Positions 47,863 to 56,955 of a stretch of 64,000 bases of DNA are shown here, one piece after another. The notes below the pieces were generated by a model, which was not told the origin of the DNA, searched no databases, and saw only the letters and a list, made by a program, of their open reading frames with translations. Location of the stretch: positions 62,001-126,000 of the forward strand of contig NZ_JZKH01000010.1 in assembly GCF_000961885.1 (NCBI RefSeq), in the 5' to 3' direction. Each line of letters starts with the position of its first letter. The stretch's first letter is position 1. Source of the DNA: Streptomyces rubellomurinus. Its GTDB lineage: Bacteria; Actinomycetota; Actinomycetes; Streptomycetales; Streptomycetaceae. Both the position numbers and the translations under genes were made by a program.

Positions 47863-49158
47863 ATGGGGGCGCCGTCACCGCCGCCCGCAAGGAGCAGGAC
47901 CCTGAGCACGTCGTTCGCAGAAGCGCTGTCCGTCGGACTGCTGGTCCTGGTGCTGGTCTGCGCGGTGGTGCGGCCGTGGGGCTGGCCGGAGGCGGTGGTC
48001 GCGGTGCCGGCGGCGGGACTGGTGGTCGCCACCGGCGCCATCCCGTGGGCGCACGCGGTGGCCGAGGCGGAACGGCTCGGGCCGGTGATCGGGTTCCTCG
48101 CCGCCGTGCTGGTGCTGGCCCAGCTGTGCGACGACGAGGGGCTGTTCCACGCCTGCGGGGCCTGGATGGCCCGCACGTCGGCCGGGAGCCCGCGGCGGCT
48201 GCTGGCGCAGGTGTTCGCGGTCGCCTCGGTGATCACGGCGGTGCTCAGCCTGGACGCCACCGTGGTCCTGCTGACGCCGGTGGTGTTCGCCACCGCCGCC
48301 CGGCTCGGTGCCCGGCCCAAGCCGCACCTGTACGCCTGCACCCACCTGTCGAACACCGCCTCGCTGCTGCTCCCGGTCTCCAACCTGACCAACCTGCTGG
48401 CCTTCGCCGCCAGCGGGCTGAGCTTCACCCGCTTCGCCGCGCTGATGGCGCTGCCCTGGCTGGCGGCCATCGCGGTGGAGTACGCGGTGCTGCGCCGGTT
48501 CTTCGCCGCCGACCTGGACGCGGGCGCCCGGGCCGAGGGCGAGGTGGCGGCGCCGGAGATGCCGGTGTTCGCCCTGGTCACGGTGGCGGGCACGCTCGCC
48601 GGCTTCGTGCTGACCTCCGCGATCGGGGTGGATCCGGCCTGGGCGGCGTTCGCCGGCGCCCTGGTGCTGGCCGTCCGGGCCCTCGCCCAGCGCCGTACCG
48701 CTCCGGCCGCGATCGTCCGCTCGGCCGCCGTGCCGTTCCTGGCCTTCGTCCTCGCGCTCGGTGTCGTGGTCCGGGCCGTGGTCGACAACGGGCTGGCCTC
48801 CGCGCTCGGGCACCTCGTCCCGCACGGCACCTCGCTGGCCGCCCTGCTCGGCGTCGCGGCGCTGGCGGCCGTGCTGGCGAACGTGATCAACAACCTGCCC
48901 GCGACCCTCGTCCTGCTCCCGCTGGCCGTGCCCTCCGGGTCGGGTGCCGTCCTGGCGGTGCTGCTGGGGGTGAACATCGGCCCCAACCTCACCTACGCGG
49001 GCTCGCTGGCCACCCTGCTGTGGCGGCGGATCGTCCGCGAGCACGACACCGAGATCGGATTGGGCGAGTTCACCCGGCTCGGACTGCTCGTCGTGCCCGC
49101 TGCCCTGACGCTGGCCGTGGTGGCACTGTGGGGGTCCCTGCACGTCATCGGAGGCTGA
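47863..49158 (+). CDS. ArsB/NhaD-superfamily permease
   Basis: A transporter of about 430 residues with ten to eleven membrane segments, of the ion transporter superfamily that includes ArsB and SLC13. Typical parts are LSLDATVVLLTPVVFATAAR near residue 130, NTASLLLPVSNLTNLLAF near 165 and the symmetric ANVINNLPATLVLLPLAV near 345. Substrate may be an oxyanion or organic anion; no arsenic genes lie nearby. The start is uncertain: ATG 47863 has no binding site, whereas AAGGAG at about 47889 would serve a CTG at 47902. A universal stress protein gene follows after 14 bases. Confidence 0.87.
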   Translation: MGAPSPPPARSRTLSTSFAEALSVGLLVLVLVCAVVRPWGWPEAVVAVPAAGLVVATGAIPWAHAVAEAERLGPVIGFLAAVLVLAQLCDDEGLFHACGAWMARTSAGSPRRLLAQVFAVASVITAVLSLDATVVLLTPVVFATAARLGARPKPHLYACTHLSNTASLLLPVSNLTNLLAFAASGLSFTRFAALMALPWLAAIAVEYAVLRRFFAADLDAGARAEGEVAAPEMPVFALVTVAGTLAGFVLTSAIGVDPAWAAFAGALVLAVRALAQRRTAPAAIVRSAAVPFLAFVLALGVVVRAVVDNGLASALGHLVPHGTSLAALLGVAALAAVLANVINNLPATLVLLPLAVPSGSGAVLAVLLGVNIGPNLTYAGSLATLLWRRIVREHDTEIGLGEFTRLGLLVVPAALTLAVVALWGSLHVIGG

Positions 49159-49172
49159 GGAGGCCGACGCCC

Positions 49173-49667
49173 GTGACCGTCGTCGTCTGGATCGCCGAGG
49201 GCACCTGGCCCGCCTGTGTCGACGCCGCGCGCGTCCACGCGCCGCAGGACGCGGAGATCGTCCTGCTCCACGTCAGCGACCAGGACGTCCCCGGCGTCGC
49301 GCACGGCGCCTTCGCCGGCCTGCTCGGGCGCGGCCACCGCGAGCGCGACCCCGGCAACCGGGTGGAGCACCTCGCCACCGCCTCGGCCCGGCACCTCCTC
49401 GCCGCCGCCGCCGACCGCCTCCAACGGCCCTGCGCCCGCCTGGAGCGCACCGGCCGCACCGAACGCGAGGTCGTCGCGGCGGCGGCGGGGGCCGAGCTGC
49501 TCGTCCTCGCCCGCGACGGCGACCGCACCCGCCTCGGGCCGCACAGCCTCGGCCCCGCCACCCGTTTCGTCGTCGACCACGCCCCCTGCCCCGTCCTGTT
49601 GGTCTGGCCGGAGCCGGCACCGGGCGCCGAGACCCTCCCTCCTCCCCCGCCGCACCACCACCGGTGA
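49173..49667 (+). CDS. Universal stress protein family protein
   Basis: A 164-residue Usp-fold protein starting at GTG 49173 with a GAGGAGG site. The N-terminal strand VTVVVWIAEGTWPACVDAAR, the helix-strand EREVVAAAAGAELLVLARDG and the nucleotide-binding-like end LGPATRFVVDHAPCPVLLVW mark the family. The usual G-2x-G-9x-G(S/T) loop is present in altered form (GDRTRLGPHSLGPAT). The tail is Pro/His rich. It is 14 bases after the permease gene, so the two are one operon; Usp domains often modulate an adjacent transporter. Confidence 0.88.
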   Translation: MTVVVWIAEGTWPACVDAARVHAPQDAEIVLLHVSDQDVPGVAHGAFAGLLGRGHRERDPGNRVEHLATASARHLLAAAADRLQRPCARLERTGRTEREVVAAAAGAELLVLARDGDRTRLGPHSLGPATRFVVDHAPCPVLLVWPEPAPGAETLPPPPPHHHR

Positions 49668-49728
49668 CCGACGATCAGCGCCCGGCGTCAGCATGGTGTC
49701 CATCCGATCGGGAGCGTCACGCGGCGGT

Positions 49729-49744
49729 GTCGAAGCGCTTCGAC
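49729..49744. promoter_or_regulatory. 16-bp palindrome resembling a LacI-family operator
   Basis: GTCGAAGCGCTTCGAC is a perfect palindrome with the CG-centred form used by LacI-family sugar repressors. TCGAACATTC follows directly. No gene starts downstream: the nearest ATG (about 49777) opens a frame of only four codons. Confidence 0.45.
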
Positions 49745-49904
49745 TCGAACATTCACCAAATGATTCGGGTTTCCTGATGGCGTGTCAGTGAAGAAATCTG
49801 CGCGCGGAGAATTCCGAGGAATTCATCGAATCGGTGTCGAATATCCGGCGAATCAAAGGCGTGCGGTCGAGCCGTCGAGCCTCGGTCGAGCGTCCCAGGA
49901 CGAG

Positions 49905-49945
49905 GGAGGGCGGGCGGCCGGCTCGCCGCCGACCGCCCGCCCTCC
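49905..49945 (-). terminator. Terminator of the LPPTG surface protein gene
   Basis: A perfect 13-bp stem (49905-49917 with 49933-49945) downstream of the minus-strand surface protein gene. Confidence 0.75.
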
Positions 49946-49971
49946 GTGGGACCTCCCGCGAGGCCTGCCGC

Positions 49972-52900
49972 TCAGGCGCCGTGGCGGCGCCGGACGGCGG
50001 CGTACAGGACGACTCCGCCGAGCAGCACCAGCGCGCCGCCCGCGCCGGCGAGCAGGAGTGCCTCGCTGCCGGTCGGGGGCAGTTCGGGCAGCCGGTCGTT
50101 GTCGACGGTCAGCACGACCTCGCCGGCCTCGCCGATCCGGATCTCCGCCTCGGTGACGGGGTCGCCGGGCAGCCGGTAGCCCTTCGGAGCCTCGGTCTCC
50201 TTGACCAGGTACCGGCCGGGCCGCTGGGCGCCGAAGTCGCAGACGCCGTCCGCCCCGGTGGTGCAGGGCGGGCCGATCCGCGCGTCCCCTCCGTCAGCGC
50301 CGCCGGCGCGGTGCCAGAGCTCGAACACGGCGCCGGGCAGCCGCTGGTGGCTCCTGCGGTCCTGCTTGACGACGCGCAGGGCGCCGGGAAGCGGCCGGTC
50401 GACGGCGGTGGTGCCGACGCCCTGCCGCCAGTTGTCGGCGGTGAGCACCAGCGGGCCGAGGACCGCCGGATCGGGGAGCTGGTAGCCCCGGGGCGCCCGG
50501 GTCTCCTGCCAGTAGTAGGTGCCGAGCGGCACCGCCGCCGCGCACCGGCCGTCATCGCCCGTGGTGCACGGGCCGCCCGACTTCGTGCCGCCGCCCGCCG
50601 GATCGCCGTTCCACAGCTGGAACTCGGCGCCGGGCAGCGGCCTGCCCTGCGGGTCGGTCTTCAGCACCGAGACCTGGCCCCGGGCGGGCTGGTCCACGGC
50701 GGTGACGGTCAGCCCGGCGTCCGTGGCCGCCTCGGTCAGCGCGAGCGGCCCGGACACGGCCGGCCCGGGCAGCTGGTACCCGGCCGGGGCGGCGGTCTCC
50801 TCCCAGTAGTACGTGCCCGGCGGTACGGTCGCCGAGCAGCGGCCGTCGGCGCCGGTGGTGCACGGCCCGCCGACCTTCGTGCCGCCGCCCGCCGGGTCCC
50901 CCTGCCACAGCTGGAACACGGCCCCGGCCAGCGGCCTGCCGTCCGGATCCGTCTTCAGCACGCTGACGGCGCCCTCGGCCTGGTGGAAGCCGAAGTCGAC
51001 GGTGTGGTCGTTCTCGCCCGGTCCGCCGGTGGTGAGCGCGTACTCGGGGTACCGGCCTCCGGGCGGGACGACGCCCTTGCTGTCGACGAACCGGTTGTCG
51101 CCCGCCCGGGCGACGGTCGGCACCCAGCGGTACAGCGGTCCGCCGCTCGCGTAGTCGGCCGGGTCGTCGACCCGGACGGTGTACGCGGTACGCGGCTTCA
51201 GGCCGCCGGGCACGTTGGTGTCGTCGAAGTAGTACTCGCCGCGCGCGGTCGTCCTCGTCGTCGCGATCCGCTGGCCGTCGGCGTCGTACAGGTGGACGGT
51301 GGCGTCCGGGACGGGCGCCTCGCCCGGGTCCTGGAGGCCGTCGCGGTCGACGTCGTACCAGAGCCGGTTGCCGATCTGCAGCGGCGCCTGGTCGCACAGG
51401 ACTTCCAGGTCGGCCATCGAGCCGGCCTTGCCGAAGGAGGTGGTCAGCTGGTTGCCGACGCCGTCGCTGTGGGCGCCGGTGCGGGGGAAGAAGCCGGTGC
51501 CGCCGGTGTAGACCGTGGCGAGCGGGTCCATCGCGGAGGACGCGATGGTGGACTCGACCTTGGACAGGGCGATGCCGGCGAAGGCCGCGTTGTAGTGAAA
51601 GACGGTCCGCTGGGTGTCGTAGAACTTGTTGCCGCGCCCGGTCAGTCCGCAGCCGCCGTTGGCGTCCAGCACGAAGGTCCCGCCGGGGCCCGGGCACGCC
51701 CGGTCGAGGTCGCCGCCGGAGGCCACCGAGGAGATCCTGGGGTCCGTGGCCGAGTTCCGGGCGTTCACGCCCATCTGGTCGGCGAACCGGTCCCGGAAGC
51801 CGAGGATCATGCTGCCGTCGGTGTCGATCACGATGTCGCCGAGGATCGGCTGCGGGTAGCCGTTGAGGTACCCGGAGCAGGTGTGGCCGTCCTGGGTCTC
51901 GCGCCACACGTCGGACCAGGTGTACCAGCCGGCGCCCGGGCAGGCGGTCAGCGTGTACGTGGGCGGCCGGGGGAAGTCCAGCTTCTGGTCCAGCACGGTG
52001 CCGGTGAAGGCCCCGGCGGCCGGGGCGAAGGTCTGGACGACGGCCCGAAGGTCGGCCCGGTCGCCGGTGCTCTCGCCCGAGCAGACGCCGCCGACGTACA
52101 CCGTGCCGTCCTGGACCCCGAGGCCGTACGGACGCCAGTCGCCGGCCGCCGGGCAGCCCGGGTCCGGGACGGCGTAGCTCGCCTCGGGGGCGGCGGCGGT
52201 CGGCCGGGTGGCGTCGTAGCGGTACAGCTTGCGGTCCACCAGGTTGACGACGTACAGGGCCCGGCCGTCCTCGCTGACCTCGACGTCGCCGAGCGACTCC
52301 TTCGCGACGGTGCCCATGAAGTTCACGTCGCCCGCGGTGGCGAAGTCGTGCCGGGTGGTGCCCGCGTTCGGGACGGTGGTGAACAGCGTGGTGGCGCCGG
52401 TGGTGCGGTCGGTCAGGTAGATCGCGCCCGGGCCGCCGGGGCCGTAGTCGGCGCCGCGGTGGGCGGTGGCGCCGGAGAAGATCCACTTCTTCTGCTTGCT
52501 CCACCCGATGCCGTACAGCGCGCCGGTCTGGGCGGCGGTGGCCCGGTCGGTGGTCCGGTCGTCGACCCCGCGCGCGCTGTACGGGAACTCCACCAGGGTG
52601 CGGGCGCCCGCCCCGGCTTCCGGGGGATGGATGCAGGCGGTGGCCAGCGGGGCGTTGCGCTGGCAGTAGTCGCCGGGGTTCCACAGCCCCGTGGTGAACG
52701 AGACGTTCTTCCCGCCGGACAGGTCGACGAATTCCTCGTTGCTGCTGAGCCGGCTCGGATCGCCACTCAGGCCCTGCCGGGAGGCGAAGGCGGGGAACAG
52801 CAGGCCGGGCCGGGGGTTGACCACCTGGACCCGGTAGCTGCCGCCCTTGAGCGCGCTCCCGTTCGGGTCCAGCGTCACGGTGCCGTCTGCGGCGGTCCGG

Positions 52901-53244
52901 CCGGTGAGGGTGGTCCCGGCGTCGTCGGTCAGGTCGACCGTGACGCCGGCCATGCCCGGCTCCAGCACCGGGTCGTAGACCCCGCCGGTGTCCACCGCAC
53001 GGACCACCCGGACGGTGACCGCGCCGTCGCCGGTGCCGGCGGCGGCGCGGGTCGCGACCAGGCCGGGCACGGCCGCGCACAGGGCCAGGGCGGCCGCTCC
53101 GGCGAGTGCCGGGCGCAGCCGTGGGCGCGGGCGGGCGCCCGGTCCGGCGCCCGGTCCGGGGCTCGATAGGTCGCTCGGTGGGTCACTCGGTCGGTCGGGG
53201 TGCAATTCCACGCCCCCGTCATTCTTTCGCACTTGTATCACCAT
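49972..53244 (-). CDS. Sortase-anchored surface protein with SdrD-B and three SpaA domains
   Basis: A 1090-residue exported protein. A long polar leader precedes a hydrophobic signal (about residues 47-68). Residues 75-160 form a first prealbumin-like domain, 165-620 a large region with repeated VYVGGVCSG/LYVVNLVDRKLYRYD-type strands suggesting a beta-propeller. An SdrD B-like domain (IGNRLWYDVDRDGLQDPGEA) follows near 625, then three SpaA-like isopeptide domains starting VSVLKTDPDGRPLAGAVFQL, VSVLKTDPQGRPLPGAEFQL and RVVKQDRRSHQRLPGAVFEL, each with the Lys and a later Glu (YYWEETAAP). The sorting signal is LPPTG at 1055, then a hydrophobic span and RRRHGA. It should be covalently wall-anchored. 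No sortase gene is adjacent; the nearest is 34 kb away. Confidence 0.92.
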   Translation of the reverse strand: MVIQVRKNDGGVELHPDRPSDPPSDLSSPGPGAGPGARPRPRLRPALAGAAALALCAAVPGLVATRAAAGTGDGAVTVRVVRAVDTGGVYDPVLEPGMAGVTVDLTDDAGTTLTGRTAADGTVTLDPNGSALKGGSYRVQVVNPRPGLLFPAFASRQGLSGDPSRLSSNEEFVDLSGGKNVSFTTGLWNPGDYCQRNAPLATACIHPPEAGAGARTLVEFPYSARGVDDRTTDRATAAQTGALYGIGWSKQKKWIFSGATAHRGADYGPGGPGAIYLTDRTTGATTLFTTVPNAGTTRHDFATAGDVNFMGTVAKESLGDVEVSEDGRALYVVNLVDRKLYRYDATRPTAAAPEASYAVPDPGCPAAGDWRPYGLGVQDGTVYVGGVCSGESTGDRADLRAVVQTFAPAAGAFTGTVLDQKLDFPRPPTYTLTACPGAGWYTWSDVWRETQDGHTCSGYLNGYPQPILGDIVIDTDGSMILGFRDRFADQMGVNARNSATDPRISSVASGGDLDRACPGPGGTFVLDANGGCGLTGRGNKFYDTQRTVFHYNAAFAGIALSKVESTIASSAMDPLATVYTGGTGFFPRTGAHSDGVGNQLTTSFGKAGSMADLEVLCDQAPLQIGNRLWYDVDRDGLQDPGEAPVPDATVHLYDADGQRIATTRTTARGEYYFDDTNVPGGLKPRTAYTVRVDDPADYASGGPLYRWVPTVARAGDNRFVDSKGVVPPGGRYPEYALTTGGPGENDHTVDFGFHQAEGAVSVLKTDPDGRPLAGAVFQLWQGDPAGGGTKVGGPCTTGADGRCSATVPPGTYYWEETAAPAGYQLPGPAVSGPLALTEAATDAGLTVTAVDQPARGQVSVLKTDPQGRPLPGAEFQLWNGDPAGGGTKSGGPCTTGDDGRCAAAVPLGTYYWQETRAPRGYQLPDPAVLGPLVLTADNWRQGVGTTAVDRPLPGALRVVKQDRRSHQRLPGAVFELWHRAGGADGGDARIGPPCTTGADGVCDFGAQRPGRYLVKETEAPKGYRLPGDPVTEAEIRIGEAGEVVLTVDNDRLPELPPTGSEALLLAGAGGALVLLGGVVLYAAVRRRHGA

Positions 53245-53588
53245 TCAATTCCCCGGGCGGAAAACCCAACGCGATACAAAATGCCGCAGGAATTCGGCCG
53301 TACGTCACCGCACGATGACCCGCCGTCAAGAGCGGGCGGAATTTCACTCACTCGGACGGAGGGCGCGCGCCTTCGGGGCGCAGCGCCCGGCAGGGCCCGC
53401 CCGCCGGAGCGCGCGGCCAGCGCGGCCCGCGCCGTCCGCGCCGCCGTGAAACTTTCACCGGCGGAATCGCTCCCACCGGCCGTGTCCCGGGGCGGCCGGG
53501 AAGGCCGGCCGGCCACTCCTTGACGGCCCGCGGTCACTGATGCAGCGTCATCAGCCCGAAACCCGTTCGAGACGAGAGAGCAGGTTCC
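53245..53588. other. Intergenic region between surface protein and CE1 esterase genes
   Basis: No gene in 344 bases. The left end is AT-richer and should be the surface protein promoter. GTGAAACTTTCAC lies at 53446-53458 and CGAA-N5-TTCG at 53557-53569, both similar to xylan-responsive sites. Confidence 0.5.
53446..53458. promoter_or_regulatory. Palindrome upstream of the CE1 esterase gene
   Basis: GTGAAACTTTCAC is a perfect palindrome around a central C. It resembles the GAAA-type inverted repeats seen upstream of streptomycete xylanase genes. It lies 131 bases before the esterase start. Confidence 0.45.
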
Positions 53589-54536
53589 ATGCCGCGTTCC
53601 CGGTACCTGAAGTCCCGCCTGATCGCCGTGCTCCTGGCCCTCGCCGCCGCGTGCGGCGTGAGCCTGTCGGCCGCGCCCCCGGCCGGTGCCGCCTCGCTGA
53701 CCCGGATCGCGGACTTCGGCAACAACCCGACCGGCCTGCAGATGCACCTGTACGTGCCGAACGGCGCCAAGGCGCACCCGGCGATCCTGCTGGCGCTGCA
53801 CGGCTGCCAGGGCTCCGGCCCGTACCTGTACTCCAGCACCGACTTCGCGGGGCTGGCCGACCGGTACGGGTTCGTCGTCATCTACCCCTCGACCAACCCC
53901 GGGGGCAGCTGCTGGGACGTCTCCTCCGACCAGGCGCTGACCCGGGGCGGCGGCAGCGACCCGGTCGGACTGATGTCGATGATCACGTACGTCGAGCGGC
54001 ACTACGGCGGCAACCCCGACGCCGTGTACGTCACCGGCGAGTCCTCGGGCGGGATGATGACGAACGTCATGCTCGCGGACTACCCGGACGTGTTCAAGGC
54101 GGGCGCGGCGTTCATGGGCGTGCCGTACCACTGCTTCTACACGGGCACCGTGCGCGGCTGGAACGGCCCCTGTGCCGGCGGCCAGGTCTCGCTGTCCGGG
54201 CAGCAGTGGGGCGACCTGGTGCGCCGCGCCTACCCCGGCTACACCGGGCCGCGCCCGCGCGTCCAGCTGTGGCACGGCACCGCCGACCCCATCCTGAACC
54301 ACCGCGACCTCGGCGAGGAGGCCAAGCAGTGGAGCAACGTCCTGGGCGTGGACCGGACCCCGCCGACGAGTGACACCCCGGCCGCCGACTGGAACCGGAC
54401 CCGGTACACCGACCGCTCCGGCACCACGCAGGTCGAGACCTACAGCATCGCGGGGGCCGGTCACCAACTGCCGGTCCAGGGCACGCCGATGGCCGCCTAC
54501 GCCGTCCACTTCATGGGCCTGGACCGCAGCCGGTGA
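53589..54536 (+). CDS. Secreted CE1-type esterase (acetylxylan/feruloyl/PHB depolymerase family)
   Basis: A 315-residue exported alpha/beta hydrolase. Signal peptide ends near PPAGAAS (residue 35). The oxyanion segment LLALHGCQGSG (about 67-77) and the nucleophile Ser152 in VYVTGESSGGMM are clear; the base is His in AGAGHQLPVQGTPM near the end. The family (LpqC/PHB depolymerase-like, carbohydrate esterase 1) removes acetyl or feruloyl groups from xylan, which fits the xylan locus downstream. No carbohydrate-binding module is attached. GAGAGCAGG precedes the ATG. Substrate is inferred from context. Confidence 0.88.
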   Translation: MPRSRYLKSRLIAVLLALAAACGVSLSAAPPAGAASLTRIADFGNNPTGLQMHLYVPNGAKAHPAILLALHGCQGSGPYLYSSTDFAGLADRYGFVVIYPSTNPGGSCWDVSSDQALTRGGGSDPVGLMSMITYVERHYGGNPDAVYVTGESSGGMMTNVMLADYPDVFKAGAAFMGVPYHCFYTGTVRGWNGPCAGGQVSLSGQQWGDLVRRAYPGYTGPRPRVQLWHGTADPILNHRDLGEEAKQWSNVLGVDRTPPTSDTPAADWNRTRYTDRSGTTQVETYSIAGAGHQLPVQGTPMAAYAVHFMGLDRSR

Positions 54537-54556
54537 CCGACCGGCCGCGGGCCCGG

Positions 54557-56947
54557 TCAGGGGACGGCGGCCGGCGGGAGGCTGTGGACGGTGACGGTCG
54601 GGTGCAGCCGGCGGGTGTGGTCGAGCGCCCGGGCCGGGCCGGTCAGACGCAGCGGCACGGTGAGGCGGGGGTCGGTGCTGGAGGCGGAGATCCGCAGTTC
54701 CAGTGCTCCGGGCTCGACGACCCGCCCGCCGTCCCGGCCGGTGAAGCCGGCCAGGTCGGCGGGGAGGGTCAGCTCCACCCGGCAGGCCGCTCCGGCCTCC
54801 AGCGGGATCCGGCGGTAGCCGACCAGACGCTGCACCGGCTGGACGACGCCGGCCACCGGGTCGTGCAGGTAGAGCTGCACGACCTCGGTGCCCGCCCGGG
54901 TGCCGGTGTTGCGGAGCCGGAAGGCGAGCCGGAACGCGCCGTCGGTTCCGGTCTCGGCCTCCCGCACCTCCAGGTCGGACCAGGCGAACTCGCTGTAGCC
55001 GAGCCCGTGTCCGAAGCCGAAGGCGGGCGTCGGGTCGGTGCTGGAGACCTCGCCGGCCTGGGCCAGGCGGGCGGCCAGGTAGGTGGAGGGCTGGATCCCC
55101 GGGTGGGCGGGGACGGAGACGGGCAGCCGCCCGGACGGGTTGACCCGCCCGCTGAGCACGCCGGCCAGCGCCCGCGTCCCGGCCTCGCCCGGGAAGAAGC
55201 ACTGGACGATCCCGGCCGCCCCGGTGACGGCGCGCCCGAGCGCGTACGGCCGCCCGGCCAGCAGGGTGACCACCGCAGGCGTCCCGGAGTCCACCACCGC
55301 CTCCATCAACTGCCGCTGCCTGCCGGGCAGTTCGAGCGATTCGACGTCGCAGCCCTCGCCGCTGGTGCCGCGCCCGAACAGTCCGGCGCGGTCACCGAGG
55401 GCGAGCACCACCACATCGGCCCACCGGGCGGCGCGGACGGCCTCGGCGATGCCGGCGGTGTCCTCGCCGTCGACCGTCACGCCGCGCACCGTGCGCAGCT
55501 CGCTGCCCTTGAACTCCGCCGCCAACGCCTCGCGCAGGGTGGGCAGTTCGATGCCGAGCGGGGTGCCGGGGTGCTGTCCGCCGACGTGCACCGGGAAGGA
55601 GTAGCAGCCGAGGACGGCGGTGGGTTCGTCGGCGTTCGGGCCGATCAGCGCGATCCGGGCGGGGTCGCGCAGCGGCAGCAGGCCGTCGTTGCGCAGGAGC
55701 ACCACGGCCTGCTCGGCGAGGTCGGTGGCGAGTGCCCGGTTGGCGGGCCGGTCAAGGTCGACGAGACCGCGCAGCGCCTGCGGATCGCTCAGGTCGGCGC
55801 CGGCCAGGGCGGCCGGTACGGGGCTCCAGTCGGCGTCCAGCAGCCCGAGTTCGGCCTTCTGGACGAGGACGCGGCGCAGCGCCCGGTCGATCAGCCGCTC
55901 GGGCACGGCGCCCGTGACGACCGCGTCGAACAGCGGCTGTCCGAAGGCGTCGACGGTCGGCAGCTCGACGTCGACTCCGCCGGCCAGTGCCTGCCCGGCG
56001 GCGGCGGAGCGGTCCTCGGCCACGCCGTGCAGGGTGGCGAGGAACGCGATGGCGAAGTAGTCGGCGACGACCGTGCCGGTGAACCCCCAGGTGTCCCGGA
56101 GCAGCCCGGTGAGCAGGGCCTGGTCGGCGGTGGAGGGGAGGCCGTCGGTGTCGGTGTAGGCGGGCATGACCGAGCGGGGCCGGCCTTCGCGGACGGTCAT
56201 CTCGAAGGGCGGCAGGATGACGTCGGCGCGCTCGCGCGGGCCCATCGAGACGGGGGCGAGGTTGCGTCCGGCGCGGGAGGCGGAGTACCCGGCGAAGTGC
56301 TTGAGGGTGGCGACGACGCCGGCCGACTCCAGGCCCTGGACGTAGGCGGTGGCGATGGTGCCGACCAGGTACGGGTCCTCGCCGATGGTCTCCTCGACCC
56401 GCCCCCAGCGGGCGTCGCGGACCACGTCGAGCACCGGGGCCAGGCCCTGGTGCACCCCGACGGCCCGCAGGTCGCGGCCGATGGCGGCGGCCATCGCCCG
56501 GACCAGCTCCGGGTTGAAGGCGGCGCCCCAGGACAGCGGCACCGGGTAGGCGGTGGCTCCCCAGGCGGCGAAGCCGGCCAGGCACTCCTCGTGGGCCAGC
56601 GCCGGGATGCCGAAGCGGTTGGCGGCGGCGATCCTCTGCTGGGTGCGCAGGAGCGAGAGCGCGCCGAGCGCCGGGTCCACCGGGGCGGTGCCGAACGGTC
56701 GGGTGAGCTGGCCGAGGCCGTACGGCAGGAGGGTGGCCAGGTCGGGTGCCGGCCCCATCTCGTGCTGGTGCGGGGCGACTTCGTCGCCTCCGGCGTCGGC
56801 GCCGACCCAGACGCCGACCAGTTGGGCGGTCTTCTCCCGCAGGGTCATCGCGGCGATCAGGGCGTCGGCCCTGGCCTCCGGGGTGAGTGTGGTGTCGCGC
56901 CACGCGGGCGCGGGTTCGGGAGCCGTGTGAGCAGCCATGTGATCCAT
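54557..56947 (-). CDS. bxlA: Glycoside hydrolase family 3 beta-xylosidase/beta-glucosidase
   Basis: A 796-residue cytoplasmic GH3 enzyme without signal peptide. The N-terminal barrel contains GRVEETIGEDPYLVG, LKHFAGYSASRAGRN and the nucleophile region GTVVADYFAIAFL, where Asp is catalytic. The alpha/beta sandwich domain contains IALIGPNADEPTAVLGCY, and the C-terminal fibronectin-like domain begins near FGFGHGLGYSEFAW. It should split imported xylo-oligosaccharides. It is the last gene of a bxlEFGA-type operon. The start is uncertain between GTG 56959 (overlapping the permease stop), ATG 56947 and ATG 56938; the GGGAGG site suits none perfectly. The long upstream open frame overlaps the permease and is not real. 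Confidence 0.93.
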   Translation of the reverse strand: MDHMAAHTAPEPAPAWRDTTLTPEARADALIAAMTLREKTAQLVGVWVGADAGGDEVAPHQHEMGPAPDLATLLPYGLGQLTRPFGTAPVDPALGALSLLRTQQRIAAANRFGIPALAHEECLAGFAAWGATAYPVPLSWGAAFNPELVRAMAAAIGRDLRAVGVHQGLAPVLDVVRDARWGRVEETIGEDPYLVGTIATAYVQGLESAGVVATLKHFAGYSASRAGRNLAPVSMGPRERADVILPPFEMTVREGRPRSVMPAYTDTDGLPSTADQALLTGLLRDTWGFTGTVVADYFAIAFLATLHGVAEDRSAAAGQALAGGVDVELPTVDAFGQPLFDAVVTGAVPERLIDRALRRVLVQKAELGLLDADWSPVPAALAGADLSDPQALRGLVDLDRPANRALATDLAEQAVVLLRNDGLLPLRDPARIALIGPNADEPTAVLGCYSFPVHVGGQHPGTPLGIELPTLREALAAEFKGSELRTVRGVTVDGEDTAGIAEAVRAARWADVVVLALGDRAGLFGRGTSGEGCDVESLELPGRQRQLMEAVVDSGTPAVVTLLAGRPYALGRAVTGAAGIVQCFFPGEAGTRALAGVLSGRVNPSGRLPVSVPAHPGIQPSTYLAARLAQAGEVSSTDPTPAFGFGHGLGYSEFAWSDLEVREAETGTDGAFRLAFRLRNTGTRAGTEVVQLYLHDPVAGVVQPVQRLVGYRRIPLEAGAACRVELTLPADLAGFTGRDGGRVVEPGALELRISASSTDPRLTVPLRLTGPARALDHTRRLHPTVTVHSLPPAAVP

Positions 56948-56955
56948 GTGAGCGT

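Larger units (their letters stand above)
49668..49971. other. Intergenic region with an orphan operator-like site
   Basis: No gene seen in 304 bases between convergent genes. It contains a 16-bp perfect palindrome (49729-49744), an AT-rich stretch to about 49860 looking like a promoter or decayed leader, and the terminator of the surface protein gene at 49905-49945. Confidence 0.55.

Noticed and set aside
47850..47875. TGGTTCGATG sequence resembling a tRNA T-loop
   Set aside because: No matching acceptor, anticodon or D arms could be folded around it.
46518..48992. 824-codon frame that would fuse the SDR to a long upstream extension
   Set aside because: The extension is antisense to the MarR and permease genes; the SDR begins with its own ATG at 47306 directly before a typical NAD-binding motif.
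49782..50156. Plus-strand frame of 124 codons downstream of the orphan palindrome
   Set aside because: Starts without a binding site and its second half is antisense to the surface protein C-terminus and its terminator.
49834..53169. 1111-codon plus-strand open frame opposite the LPPTG protein gene
   Set aside because: No signal, motif or binding site; the opposite strand encodes a protein with signal peptide, repeated SpaA domains and sorting signal.
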